Source: Azadirachta indica (Eukaryota; Streptophyta; Magnoliopsida; Sapindales; Meliaceae). Taken from it: a stretch of 64,000 nucleotides of DNA. The position numbers were made by a program, and so were the translations under genes. The notes beneath the pieces are model-generated. The model searched no databases. It saw only the letters and a program-made list of their open reading frames with translations, and was not told the origin of the DNA. The stretch is from positions 5,508,913 through 5,572,912 of the forward strand of contig CM040450.1 in assembly GCA_022749755.1 (NCBI GenBank), in the 5' to 3' direction. Below are positions 44,760 through 56,688 of the stretch, piece by piece (within the stretch, counting starts at the first letter, position 1; the number at the start of each line of letters is the position of its first letter).

Positions 44760-45647
44760 TCGTGGATATGTCCTATACGTCACACGTGGCAGAATCAGAT
44801 GGGTAGAGGCGGAGGATTTATAATGAAATGGTTGTGAATTGAGATGATATGGGATGTAGAGGATCACTTGTTTCCCTTTTTTTCTTTTTTTTTCTGATAA
44901 AGACCCTTGTGGTTAAGGTCACAGACAGTACTTGTACTTTTGTAGTTAAATAAAAACGAGGAGATAAACAGTTACGTATACGTATCAGCATTTTTATAAT
45001 GTTTTGATAATTCCTCAAAAGATAATGATGACAGAATTAATGGGTTGGCATAATTCATTTCAACTTCTAAAGTCAATTAATGGTAAAGGCAAATTCTGTG
45101 TTTAATTTTGTGTCTAAATACTCTTAGACTGTACACTAGAGCTATCATATTTAATTTTTTTTTTTAATATAAATACAATAAAAATTAATATGTTTTTATT
45201 GTTTTCTTATGCTTTTACCTTAATCTCTAACAATTAATTAACAGAGATCAGTGAGTTTTTATCGAAATCTTTCGAAAGTGAGAGTTTCTCAAATATCAGG
45301 GAGGCATCTGAAAAGTGAAAACATCTGCTAAAAAAAATGTCAGCACAGCCGTATAGATTGGGGGCTGCAATTAAACAATAGAAGTATTGATTGCGAAGAC
45401 AGAGACGATGGTCCATGGCCGACAGCTGTAACTATAGCAAGTAGAGTCAAGCTGGGCTTATAATTAGCCCACTTTAAATGGGCTCCAGTTAAACGTTTTC
45501 AAATGGACTCTTTAACCAATGAGCCCAAACTAGAAACTACTTCAAGAGCTTAACGCGGCCCAATTTGTTAATATATAAATGGCTACAATCAACGTAATTT
45601 ATTGAACTAGAAAAAACTTACATTTTTCCCCCATACAACTTCAGATG

Positions 45648-45735
45648 TGAATGGCCATCAGGCCTCGGCCTGGTGGTCAAAGAACATGGGGTTTGAATTC
45701 TACCAACAATAGTCTCTTGCAATGAGAGTATATTC
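45648..45735 (+). mobile_element. tRNA-like SINE head
   Basis: The A-box-like sequence GGCCTGGTGGTCAAAG and the B-box-like sequence GGGTTTGAATTCTA are spaced about 30 bases apart, as in tRNA-derived SINE promoters. The flanking sequence has no tRNA acceptor stem, so this is not a functional tRNA gene. Confidence 0.5.
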
Positions 45736-46746
45736 TTAATTGTTGGGTATATTTTAAAAATGACTTCTAACTTTCAAATAGAATTCTGATTGTAATATTA
45801 TAATCTAATATTTCGAAAAGAAAAATGAATATTTGTTTAAAACTGTGCTACAACTGACATGATTTACAGTAAATTTCCTTTAAATTCTTTTCGAAAAATC
45901 AAATTTACTTTAGAAGATGAAGAAGCTTCTGGTTATTGTGAGAAAGCATGAAGATAATATAAAGTCTGCATATACAATGATCTTGAATTTCACTGTTGAA
46001 TATTAAAACAAATGGGCCCATTGGTAAACGCTCGTTGATGATATAAAATAAAGATATAAAGAAAAAAAAAGTTGTATTGTTGAATGATAACATAGAGTGT
46101 GCTTAAAGCTCTTGCAATGGCAAAATCAATCCAATTATTAGACAAATACGTGTCTCTAAGTCATATATGTTACACAATACAAATGAACATGAGCATGATA
46201 AATCAATTAGATTTGTATATAATGTCTTTGAGTGAAGTGCAAGCTAATCTCTATGCTCTCAAATAGTTATAATATAAAGTTTTTATTTTTTATTTTATTG
46301 AAAGACCAAGATTCATAATAATTAATGATCTTCCACTTCTCCCCAAGACATACTCATTTCAAGATAAGTAGTACGTGTTCTATTAATTGTAAGGTTAACT
46401 TCATGATAACTCCTCTCTCACTCTCTCTCTTTATTTATACATGCATGTAAAATATATAAATGTTTATTATAAAATTAAATCTAAAACAAAAATTGTATAA
46501 TAATAACATAAAACTACTATCAAATCATAAAAAGATGAGTAATATTAAATGTTTTATTTGAATAGCAACCATTAATTAAGCTCCCTTTTAAGTGGGATGT
46601 TTTGTTTAGATTCAAATCTATAGTTGGGTATTCAGAGAAACACTTTTCTCTCTTAAATCATAATAATAAGGACAAAAGAGAATAGAAATTGCCTAATTTA
46701 GATTAGGACCACAGTTCCCTTTTTAGTTTTATTTTTTTAAATTTTT

Positions 46747-46811
46747 TATTATTATTATTATTATTATTACACTGCAGAGTGCAGATGGACTATATATATA
46801 TATATATATAT
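46747..46811. repeat. ATT and TA microsatellites
   Basis: About seven ATT units (46747-46769) are followed, after a short spacer, by about ten TA units (46791-46811). Confidence 0.92.
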
Positions 46812-47236
46812 TTAAAAAAAAGTTTTTGTAGATGGATGAAGACAATTTAAAATAAAATGAGATGGGGACGAATTGAATAACAAAACAAAAATAAATAAAA
46901 ACACAAGAAGTGGTGAAAGTAATTAAGTAAGATATTTCAGAGACATCACGTGAGTTTATTATGTATGTAGCTCCTCTCCCTCCGTGAAGCCTTTCAATTT
47001 TCAAATTTTGAACCCATTTTCATTTTCAGTTTTGATAGACAACCTTAACCCTACTCTCTTTCCTTTTCCCCTCGTCACATGTAAACCAATAAATGCTAAT
47101 TGGTACATCTACATTTTTTTATTATTAGAAATGGCCATTCCTTATGGTTGCCTATCTCTATTCTCTGCCATTATTATTAGTTCTTTATTTAGTAATTTTG
47201 TAACACTAAAGCTAATGTTAATTATGTTTTCTCTTG

Positions 47237-47271
<35 letters not shown>
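47237..47271. repeat. Compound CA/TA microsatellite
   Basis: About ten CA units run directly into about eight TA units. Confidence 0.93.
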
Positions 47272-47329
47272 GTAAGTGAAATGAAATGAGTTCCGAAAAA
47301 ACGGATAAAATAAAGGTTATTGTAAACTC

Positions 47330-47415
47330 ACGTATTATATAACTGGATAGTATCAGACTCATACCCTCATACGAGGGTGTAAGTTCAAGACCCTCTTATT
47401 TGTACATAACTTTTT
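47330..47415 (+). mobile_element. tRNA-like SINE head
   Basis: It has a TGGATAGTATCAGACTC segment like an A box, then a CCCTC/GAGGG hairpin where the anticodon stem would be, and a GTTCAAGACC B box. The order and spacing are tRNA-like, but no acceptor stem closes it. It may be a different SINE family from the copy at 45648. Confidence 0.5.
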
Positions 47416-47839
47416 TTCCAAATATATTCTTGTAAGAATTCTTTTAAAAGAATTCTATTTTAATGTTAATATTTGAAGAAAAGAAAATGTAAAGTCACCT
47501 AGAATGTGTACAAAGGGGGCATGAGAGACAGGTCGTAAACAATAAATGGACAGTTAAAACTTTAAACTCTGGAAAGTGATTAAAAAAAAAAAGGTAGAGT
47601 CGCCCCAAACAGTGTAGTGTGTGGAAGTAACAAAGGAATGCCTTTAAGACTTGGATTGGATATAAGCCAAAAAAGAGCCCCAAGGTCTCTGAGTCTGTGT
47701 CTGATCTTGGATTTCTAACATTGACAGCACCATTATTGTCTTTGTAGCACTAGATATTCTCCTGTTTAAGGAGTAAAACAGAATACGTTCTCCTTCTTGG
47801 TTCACTTCTCGTCAAAGGGTTCGCCTTGCGGAGAAGAAA

Positions 47840-49024
47840 ATGATAGCTTCTGGCAGGCTGGAAGATGGAAAGTGGAGGTACATTTTCTTGTTGATTTTCT
47901 CTCTGGGTGTGTGTTTTTTGTTTTTGTTCGTCAATATTGATATTTTGTGGTGTGGGTTTTCTTTCTCAGTGAAAATAAGGTGGAGGCAAAGGACGATTTG
48001 AGGACAGTAGAGTGTCTGAGAGGAAGATTGCTTGCAGAGAGACAAGCTTCAAGGCTTGCAAATGAGGAAGCTGAGTTGATCGGGAACAAGGTAAGCAGTC
48101 CCTGTCGCACATCTTCCATAATTTCAGGCTCTGATTTTCATTTATAATGTCACAATGCATCAACCAGGAAGAGAAAATCTCGGGTTTTTGTTTGATTTAA
48201 TGTCTCTGTGTTGATGGGTACAGCTGATAGAGCTGGAGAACAAACTCAAGGAGGAGACCAAACTGAGGAACAAAGCTGAGAAAAAGCTTAAATTTTTGAA
48301 GAAAAAGCTTGAATCCTTGAAAATATCGATTCCTTCTGAAGAATCAGAGCAATCCAGTTCATCAGACATTTGTTCTTATTCTTGTAAATCATCAGCAAGC
48401 TCTTCAGGAATCAAAGATGCAGAAGAATCTGAATCCAAGCCACGTATCACAACCCCAGAAATCCCAGCAAATCTGGAAAACAATGCATTGTCAGAAACCA
48501 TTTCATCTAATCAAAGCCATGAAACTTCTTCCCTTCCAGAGAACTCAAGTTCATCAGATTCTGCTAATTCTAGCACGAAAGATCTTCCGGATGAAATATC
48601 AATCCAGAGTTCAACCCCAACTTGTGAAGATTCAAGGACTGACTATCACAGGTACCCACATTCTACTGTCTAATTTACTCCATGATTATGTCCTTAATCT
48701 AGAGTTCAAGCTTGTTTGATTGAATCCATAATTGCAAATGCTAATAAAAGAAACATCTTTTTGCCGATTTGTTACAGCTGTGGAAGAAAGAAAGCTGAAA
48801 TTGAAGCTGATCAGAATGAAAGCGATAAGGAAAATCAAGTGGACAACACATTGGCAATAGTTCCAGTAAATTCCCCAACCCCAAATGAGAAATCTCAGAA
48901 CAGTGAAGTGAAGAAGATAAGCAATGGAAATGCAAGAGAGGCACTTGATGCTCTAAGGCTTGCAAGAGAAATGATACAGAGCTCAATGGGAAGAAGACGG
49001 ATGATTAGAGTTGGCCATTCTTGA
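47840..49024 (+). CDS. Coiled-coil protein of unknown function
   Basis: Four exons (47840-47877, 47970-48090, 48224-48651 and 48778-49024) join in frame to 277 residues with GT/AG borders. Residues about 13-100 form a charged coiled coil (LRTVECLRGRLLAERQASRLANEEAELIGNK, KLIELENKLKEETKLRNKAEKKLKFLKKKLESLK). A long Ser-rich, probably disordered region follows (SSSSDICSYSCKSSASSSG), and a helical C-terminus reads AREALDALRLAREMIQSSMGRRRMIR. There is no signal peptide or membrane segment. I do not recognise a named family. The coil length and Ser-rich tail suggest a structural or cytoskeleton-linked protein, but this is speculation. Confidence 0.82.
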
Positions 49025-51961
49025 ATTAGTTCATGCATGTTAATAGCAATAACAATAATAATAATAATGTTAATTCTTAGTTAATACAGTAGAAAAGTGA
49101 CATCTAGTGGTATAGATTAGTGCTCTGTTATGTTCCTTTTGCAGTGAAGCAAAAATAGGAAAAAAAAAAAAAATTTGGATTGATCAGGAGCGTTGAATGG
49201 TATGATTAAAAAGTTACAATGATTGTAGAAAACACAGAAAGAAGCATGTGAAGTTGGGTATGTGTTGTCCAATTTATGATATAATCTGGGTCCCAAATTC
49301 TGGCAACCTTCTGTTTATGTCTACTCCATTGAAAGTTTCTTATGCTTGGAAGTTCTTGGCAATGATCAATCATTATTGGCTTGTTTATAGCCTGCTTCAA
49401 TTTCAGGAAAAGTTATGATTTTTTTAATTAAAAAAATAATTACGATTAAGCAAGGATAGGTAATTACAGCCTCGAAAATTGAAGCAGGCTTAATGAGAAC
49501 TAAATGAGGAATTTGTCTGTTAATGAAGATTAAGACAACATTTAAGCATTGCAATTTACAAAACCCTAAAAAATTTATTCTCTCGGGTGCGTACATAAAT
49601 GTAATTGAAGTCAGTCCATCACATGTAAATTGCTTGAGTCAAGAAAGATTTTCATGTATTTTATGCTTTTTTTTTTTTTCATACAATATGCTTGCAAGCA
49701 GTGCAGCATATTCTCAATTATGAATGATAATATTTAAGAAATTTTTTATATTTATGATAAAAAAATCATGTAAAAGTAAAGTAATAACATTAACTAACTG
49801 GCAATGAATAATCATTTATATGTATGATAATGATATTGCAACTATTTTTTAGAAAAAAATTGATTGAAACATGTTTTTCACCAAAATGTTCGTTTGAAAT
49901 AAATACACTTTATTATTTATTGTTTTGTTTTATTTTCCCAACAAATAAAGGGTCGAATGAATGGGCTTGGACTGCTCCAGTAATCCGGTAACGCAGAACC
50001 AAGCCTAATTTCTTTTGTTCGGCTGAGCCCAATAATCGGTCTACCATAAATCCGGTCGGTTAATTAATTTAGCCGGCAACTCCCACCGGTTTTGCATTTT
50101 TTAACGTTGATTCCATGAACTCTATTGTAGTTATAGAAAGATTTACAATTGATTAATCGAATTATTATGATATGAAATTATTAAATATTTAATATAAATT
50201 AAAAAAAAAATAATTTTTTTTAAAAGTTAGTGTTTACCAAATATTTTAACTGTTGTATTTTTAAAATTAAATAGAAACACATCGATAATATTTTTTTTTT
50301 TCTAAAATATTTTATAATTTAAAGTTAAATTTTTTATTTTTAAAAGTAAATAGTGCACTAAAAAAATGAGTATGTGATGGAAGTTATTTTATCATTTTAA
50401 GATATAAAACTAGAACTGTAGTGGTTTGGAGAGCAAACGATTGGCACCGAAAAGAGATAAAGAGCTCAGTCAACAAAGTTCAACTTCTTCGTACTTTTCT
50501 CAAAAGATGTTGTATAATGTGATCCTCACTGTTTTGTTTGTTTCTTAAGTAGCCATTTTTTCTTTTTCATTTTTTGTTTTGAGAAAAGAAACATTAATGT
50601 GACCTAGCTGTGGAAACTTCCAAGAGACTGGGATATCGATTTGAAAGGCCATGGCCATCCCCTGGAACTGAATATATCAATTGGCAAGTGCTGGAATTGA
50701 TCATATCCCTGTTACCATCATTTGAGTTATGACACTTGATCCAATGCATTTATATATATGTGCTGCTCTGCAGAGTTGGTAGATCAGTTTTCTTTTTTGT
50801 TTGGTTTTGGGGGATCGTGGATTGGATGGTACTGGAGACAAGCCAGAATAGATTAAATTACTGAACTAGTTGGTGAACATAACGCCAGTATGTTTTAAGC
50901 TATAGTGCATGTACCAAAGATACTGGGTCACTCTGTAGCAACACACAGGGCCCAGTTGCCACCCAATCGCTAGTTAAAACCATAGTTTTCAGGCCATGCA
51001 GGTGCAGTGGCACTGAAATGTAGAAGCTAGCAGCGGTCGCTTCTGTGAATCTCATGGACTATGTTCAAACAATACAAGTGAAGTGAGGTTGCTTAACAAG
51101 AAAGACTGCAAAATTAGTAAATGGGAGTACAACAATGGAAGAAAGAGTCAAGTAGAAATTACCAAGGAAACGGGAAAATATAAATGGTCTGTCTTAAACT
51201 CCTAAATACGTGGAAAACAATAAAAACTTTTCATATTAGATGAGGAAAGAGAGCCTAAAACGGTGGGTTATTGTTAATAAAACACCAAAAGCAGAACAGA
51301 AAATTTCAGCCATGAAATTAATAACATTCAAAGAACACACTTGACCACAAAAACATAAAAACAAGAAAAAAGAGAGAGAACAACAACAATGTCAGAGTTT
51401 GCAATTTAAATCTCTTTATTTCCCATCTTGGATCTCATCTGACAATAAACTGAAGATCTTCTGCCAAGAAACTCCAAAAAAAATTTCTTATCCATTGCTC
51501 CCTTTGATCTCTCTGATCTAAGACCAAGCTCTGTCTTATATCAAATCTTTATGTTCTGATACAGCTAAGTCTGTTCCTTGCAAGATGGCACAGAGTGAAG
51601 GACCAAACACTTTTAACCCAGATTCAAGGTACACGGCACCAGCACGCCTCCATATTCTCTGAACTTAAATAAAAAACTATTGCCTCCTTGTCTCCGAATA
51701 CACTTTTCAGTTGATTTAGCCCATACCCTTTTGGTCCTTATCTGAGAATTGTACATGTTAATGGTGTCTGGTTTCAGAGGCTATATAGTTTCAGGAATTG
51801 TTGTTGTGGTCTTGGAACATGAACATAAACTGGAACTAAGATTGAGTTTGGTTCTTGTTTTCTATTTGATTTTGATGAATATATTAACCGCTGGTTCATT
51901 TGGATGAGTAGAAATGTCAAACACTATATATGATTATATGATGTCAAGTGAATACTTGAAA
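49025..51961. other. Intergenic region and probable 5' UTR of the PP2C gene
   Basis: No coding gene is recognised. Positions 49730-50400 are AT-rich. Positions from about 51420 onwards are likely transcribed as the PP2C leader, perhaps with an intron. An AG-rich tract lies at about 51350-51390. Confidence 0.45.
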
Positions 51962-53697
51962 ATGGTAAAACCTTGTTGGAAACCATATTTTGAGGATGAA
52001 GCTAGCGGTCGTCTTGATGGGCTGTTGTGGTATAAGGATTTAGGCCAACATCTTTATGGTGAATTCTCGATGGCTGTTATGCAAGCCAATAGTGTGATAG
52101 AGGATCAATGCCAATTGGAATCAGGACCATTGGGTTCCAAGAATTCTGGTCCTCACGGAACATTTGTCGGAGTTTATGATGGGCATGGAGGACCTGAGAC
52201 TGCAAGATTTATCAATGAAAATCTTTTCCGAAATCTTAAGAGTATGTTCTCTCTTCATTGCTTTGCCTATATTTCAAATTTGATAGTTAGACTTAGTTGC
52301 TAATGCTTGCTGATATGGGTTGATGATACTGGATGATTATGTTAACTTATGTCTTTCTACCATTCATGATCCAGACTTTGCATCCGAGCATCAGGAGATA
52401 TCCGAAAATGTTATAAGAAAGAGTTTCGAAGCAACAGAAGAGGATTTTCTGTCCCTTGTGAAGAAACAGTGGCCTAGTAAGCCACAAATGGCATCAGCGG
52501 GATCATGTTGTCTGGTGGGATTGATATGCAATGGATTGCTATATATTGCAAATGTTGGAGATTCTCGAGTAGTGTTAGGAAGAGCACATAGGGGATCTAG
52601 AGAAGTTTCTGCTATACAGGTATCCATGGAGCACAATGCAAACTTAGAATCTGTTAGAGATGAGCTTCGTTCAATGCATCCCCATGATTCACAAATTGTC
52701 GTGTTGAAACACAAAGTTTGGCGCGTCAAGGGCATCATACAGGTAACATAGGATTTGTAGCCACAGTCACACAACTGACTTCCTGTTGCATAAGCACTTA
52801 ACCTGAGACATTTGTAGCTCAAAAGCACTTACTACAAACTGCTGGTAACGTAAGAGTACTAAGAATCAGGTTGTGTCCTTGTGTTTGCAGGTGTCAAGAT
52901 CAATTGGTGATGCATATTTGAAAAGGGCCGAGTTCAACAGAGAGCCTCTCGCAGCTAAGTTCAGATTGCCTGAACCTTTCCACAAGCCAATCCTTAGTGC
53001 AGACCCGTCAATATTAGTACACAAACTTGACCCAGAAGATCAGTTTCTCATATTCGCTTCTGATGGTCTGTGGGAGCATCTCAGTAACGAGGAGGCAGTC
53101 GACATAGTCCACAACCATCCACGGCATGTAAGGATGAATTTCTCTTACTTTTTGGTCTAATAGAAATATTTTCTCTGACCAATTCTTACTGATAACTGTT
53201 AGCTGTAAATGTCATTACGGGTTAAAGACTTGCCTTTAATAGTAATGTTGGTCCATTATCTAATAGCTTAAACTGTTGGGTCAAGCAATTCAACTAATAT
53301 GGCATTAGAGCCAAGGTGTCTCATAATTAAAACCGCCGCACTCAATTTTGATTGACAGATGTTCGTCAAATTCAGGTTCCACACGAGGAACCTGCTAAGA
53401 CTTGCGGTGAAATATTGGTGTTTCAAACAGTTACTTGAATAAATAGTTTGTCAACTTTTCATGCAGGGAATTGCTAAGAGACTGGTGAAATCGGCACTGA
53501 AGGAAGCAGCTAAAAAAAGAGAAATGAGATTCTCAGACCTGAAGAAGATTGAACGGGGAGTGAGGAGACATTTTCATGATGATATAACAGCGATAGTCAT
53601 ATATCTAGATCCCCATTTGATGGTTCAGAGCTTCAACTGCAGTCATCCTTTCTCAATAAGAGGAGGTGCACTGTTCTCTTCCCCTACTGAAGGCTGA
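51962..53697 (+). CDS. Clade D protein phosphatase 2C
   Basis: Four exons (51962-52241, 52375-52742, 52891-53127 and 53467-53697) join in phase to 371 residues. The family starts at MVKPCWKP (ATG at 51962). An in-frame ATG at 51914 would add 16 residues. PP2C motifs are present in order: [25 protein letters not shown] with the metal-binding Asp and Gly, [56 protein letters not shown] and [15 protein letters not shown]. All metal-coordinating aspartates expected in an active enzyme are there. Clade D PP2Cs dephosphorylate the penultimate Thr of plasma-membrane H+-ATPases and are antagonised by SAUR proteins in auxin growth. From memory the likely orthologue is At5g02760 (APD7/PP2C67). Confidence 0.93.
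53255..53455 (+). mobile_element. TRIM/SINE-like fragment inside intron 3 of the PP2C gene
   Basis: The segment CTAATAGCTTAAACTGTTGG, then ATGGCATTAGAGCCAAGG, resembles the widespread plant repeat with a tRNA-Met-like TGGTATCAGAGC motif (a primer-binding site or SINE promoter). A GGTTCCACACGAGGAACC hairpin lies about 60 bp further on. No coding capacity. Confidence 0.45.
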
Positions 53698-56688
53698 TGG
53701 TTTTATGTTTAGGCTGTTTGTAAGTTAGTAGCAAGCAAAGCTTTCCCGCAGGAATTACTCTGTTAATGTTGTTTATTAGTTATACTGTGTCTTGGAAAGA
53801 AAAGTTCCCATCTTTTTCTAAAATGGACTAATGTTAGGCCCTAGCATGAGGACATCAGTTGTATACAAAGGAAGATTTGATGGAGAACTGATATTGTTGA
53901 ATACAATCTTTATAGTTGCTTCTGCCTAGTAAACATAAAATCTATGAAGATACAAGGTTCCTCCAAGTTCTTTCCCTCTTATCACATATTTGTGTTTTGG
54001 AAATGATTCCAATTTTCAAGCATTAGATGGCTACATCACTGAGGCTTATGTGCAAAACCTTACATCGCCGGTGAGAGAGGGTGAGGCTCCTGGTTGGTAA
54101 GTATACCCGCCAGCTCCAAAAATGTAAAACAAAGTGTTTTGTGTGCATGTATTCTCCACAGGGCTGGAAGATTTTATGGCACTTCGCCTGAACGGGAAAA
54201 GTAATAAACCATCGTTTTTAACCAGTTCCTGGAAAAGAAAAATTGAGTGATGGGTAATTATTGGCAAATTGTTCGATCCTCGAACGTGATACCAGAGCAA
54301 ACCCGAGTGGTAGGTCTAACCTAGTCAACAATGGATCGAGAATGAGTGAACAAATAATATTATCCATGGACATAGAATATATACAGAAATATACAAAAGA
54401 CTGCCACGTTTCGATAGGAACAAATTCAGGTCCGACGTAAATGTTATTATACGCTTACATTTGTTAAGTCCATGACACTGACAAGGTAGGTGGGCAATTC
54501 GAAATTGTCAACACAATGCATAATAACCTTATCCTTGCTTCAATGGCATTAAGCAATTCATTCTAGCTCATAATAAACGATCCATAGCAACATTCAGCAT
54601 ATAGATTACAAGAACTTCACATTTATAAATTTTGACATTATTTCTCTCCCTGTTAACATACCAACGGAAACATACTAAATTTTCTTCCTCTTCCTTTTTT
54701 CCCCGTCCACAGGAAGATGCCAAAATATTTAAATCAATTTGGTAGTTATAAGAGAATCCTCACAATGAAGTTACAATAATAAAATCATTAACAAAATTAA
54801 GAAAATAAAATCTCCATCACACAACATAGAGAGCTATTGAACATACATAAAGAATTCATGATTCCCTCCTATCATGCTAGTTAGTACATCCATTGAACAA
54901 TATTCAAACATGAAATTCCGCAATAGCTGCGTGTCATAAGCTTTCACAGTTAAGATATTCAAAATTAGAAATAAGAAAACTATAAAACATTACAAGTAAA
55001 CTAAAAGAGGACAGTTTTCAAGAATAAACTTCACTCCCAGCATCCTACCTCACAGATCCAGCAATTCACTCTGTGAAACCAAAGGAAATTGACAAGCACC
55101 TTTGAACCATTCACTTATCTTAAAAATACCAATAAGAAAAATCGGAAATTCTGAAGCAACACAACTGACAATATTTCTACCTTCAGGACAAATTCTCAGA
55201 AATAAATTTTAATCTTTTTTTCCATTTTTCCTTTTGGGAACAAGAAAACAACACACAGACACAATTCTAACCACAGTTCCTACAAGTCTTCCATTTGACA
55301 GACTCTACAATCAATTCTTCATCCTATTAGACACTTCAAATGGCCAAGTATAGGAAAGCAGTAGTAAGTAACATATGCATCTAATGTCTCCCCTGATCCT
55401 ACAGAATAGTGCACTTACAATTGAAAGGTGGAACCAAAAAGTCGTACTTGGGAAATGAATATGATACAAGGGTCCTAGAAATAAAAAACTGAAGTTCGTC
55501 TTATCATCCTCACTTTTTTTTTTCCAATTATGGTTTCCTATTACTTTTTCCCTTTTTTTTTTCACATGTTCTTGGGGCAGGGATAGGGGTGCAAGAGGAG
55601 GGGTTGCTCTAAAGAACCAAAAAGAGAACCTTGCAAAATATTTTATCTTAAATCCCAAAAATGAAAACTAAAAGAACAAAAAAAAGAAACTAAATGACAC
55701 AATGCCTTCAAATCTCACAACTGCAACCATTCTTAGTTCAAATTACTAATCTAAATGCAGTAAGCATACTATCCTTGTTTCTTCTGATTGAAAGTATTGA
55801 AGTCTGCCTTAGGTCCTACCTTCAGAAAAGCTCATGATTATAACCCCTTATGCAAAGCAAAGATCAAATCAAATTAACCTAAAGATCAAGTCTTACTAAA
55901 CCATACTGATTCTCAGCAATGCCTACAGTCTCTAATTCAGTTATGGAAAACCAGTAAATTGTTCCTTGATCGTTTAAAGCAAAATAATATATTTTAAAAC
56001 CTAAAAGTATAGGATCAGAATCTATCAAACCAATATGTCCCAACTAGTGCAGTCTCCCACTTGATCATGAGAAAGCTCCTTCATAAAGGTACCAGACTCT
56101 TGCAACATCACAAAAAACACAGGAATTAAATGTTGTGAACCACAACCACCTTACCTCTTGGCAGCTTCTGAAAATTACATTTGAACAAAAAGAAAAGAAA
56201 AATAGGTCAGGTTGTTACCTCAGAATTTCTGAAATTCTTAGTAGATTTTAAGATAAGTTAATACTAAAGGTAGTTGCTAATTATTCTAGGCTTCATCAGG
56301 TAAATTGATAACATATCCACATCTTGTTTAACGAGGGAAAGCACCTTCCTTACACCAAAACCTTCTTAACTGCCCTGCAGAAATGATCGAAGGACAAAGT
56401 ACTACTGCATCTAGGAAGTAGACATAGGTGCAAAAGACAGAGGGAATCACTGAAAGTTAGTAACCTAGACCTGCCAAAGAAAATTAAGAAAAAATATTAG
56501 AACAGGTCATTGAAATTTATAATCATACATGTACAATAGAATACATATACACAAATGAAGCCACCCTACTCCTAACTCCCAAGGTTAGAATAAAAGTCCA
56601 ATTCAATATACTGATTATGCTAAATTATATTCCAAAGCTCATCCTCAACGCATACCTTAACATGCAAATTTCACAAAGCAATTAATAT
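53698..56688. other. Convergent region between the PP2C and MOS11 genes
   Basis: It is less AT-rich than other spacers and may be transcribed, but no protein-coding frame is recognised. The PP2C 3' UTR probably covers 53698-53950. On the minus strand several good GT donors and AG acceptors occur (for example around 56155-56167), possibly part of the MOS11 3' UTR. Confidence 0.45.

Larger units (their letters stand above)
44760..47839. other. Intergenic region with scattered repeats
   Basis: No gene is recognised over about 3 kb. It contains two tRNA-like SINE heads (about 45655 and 47335), ATT and TA microsatellites (46747-46811) and a CA/TA microsatellite (47237-47271). The last 150 bases before 47840 probably include the leader of the coiled-coil gene. 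Confidence 0.5.

Noticed and set aside
54046..54300. 84-residue - strand frame after the PP2C gene
   Set aside because: No domain, no splice or leader context, and it lies in a likely non-coding convergent region.
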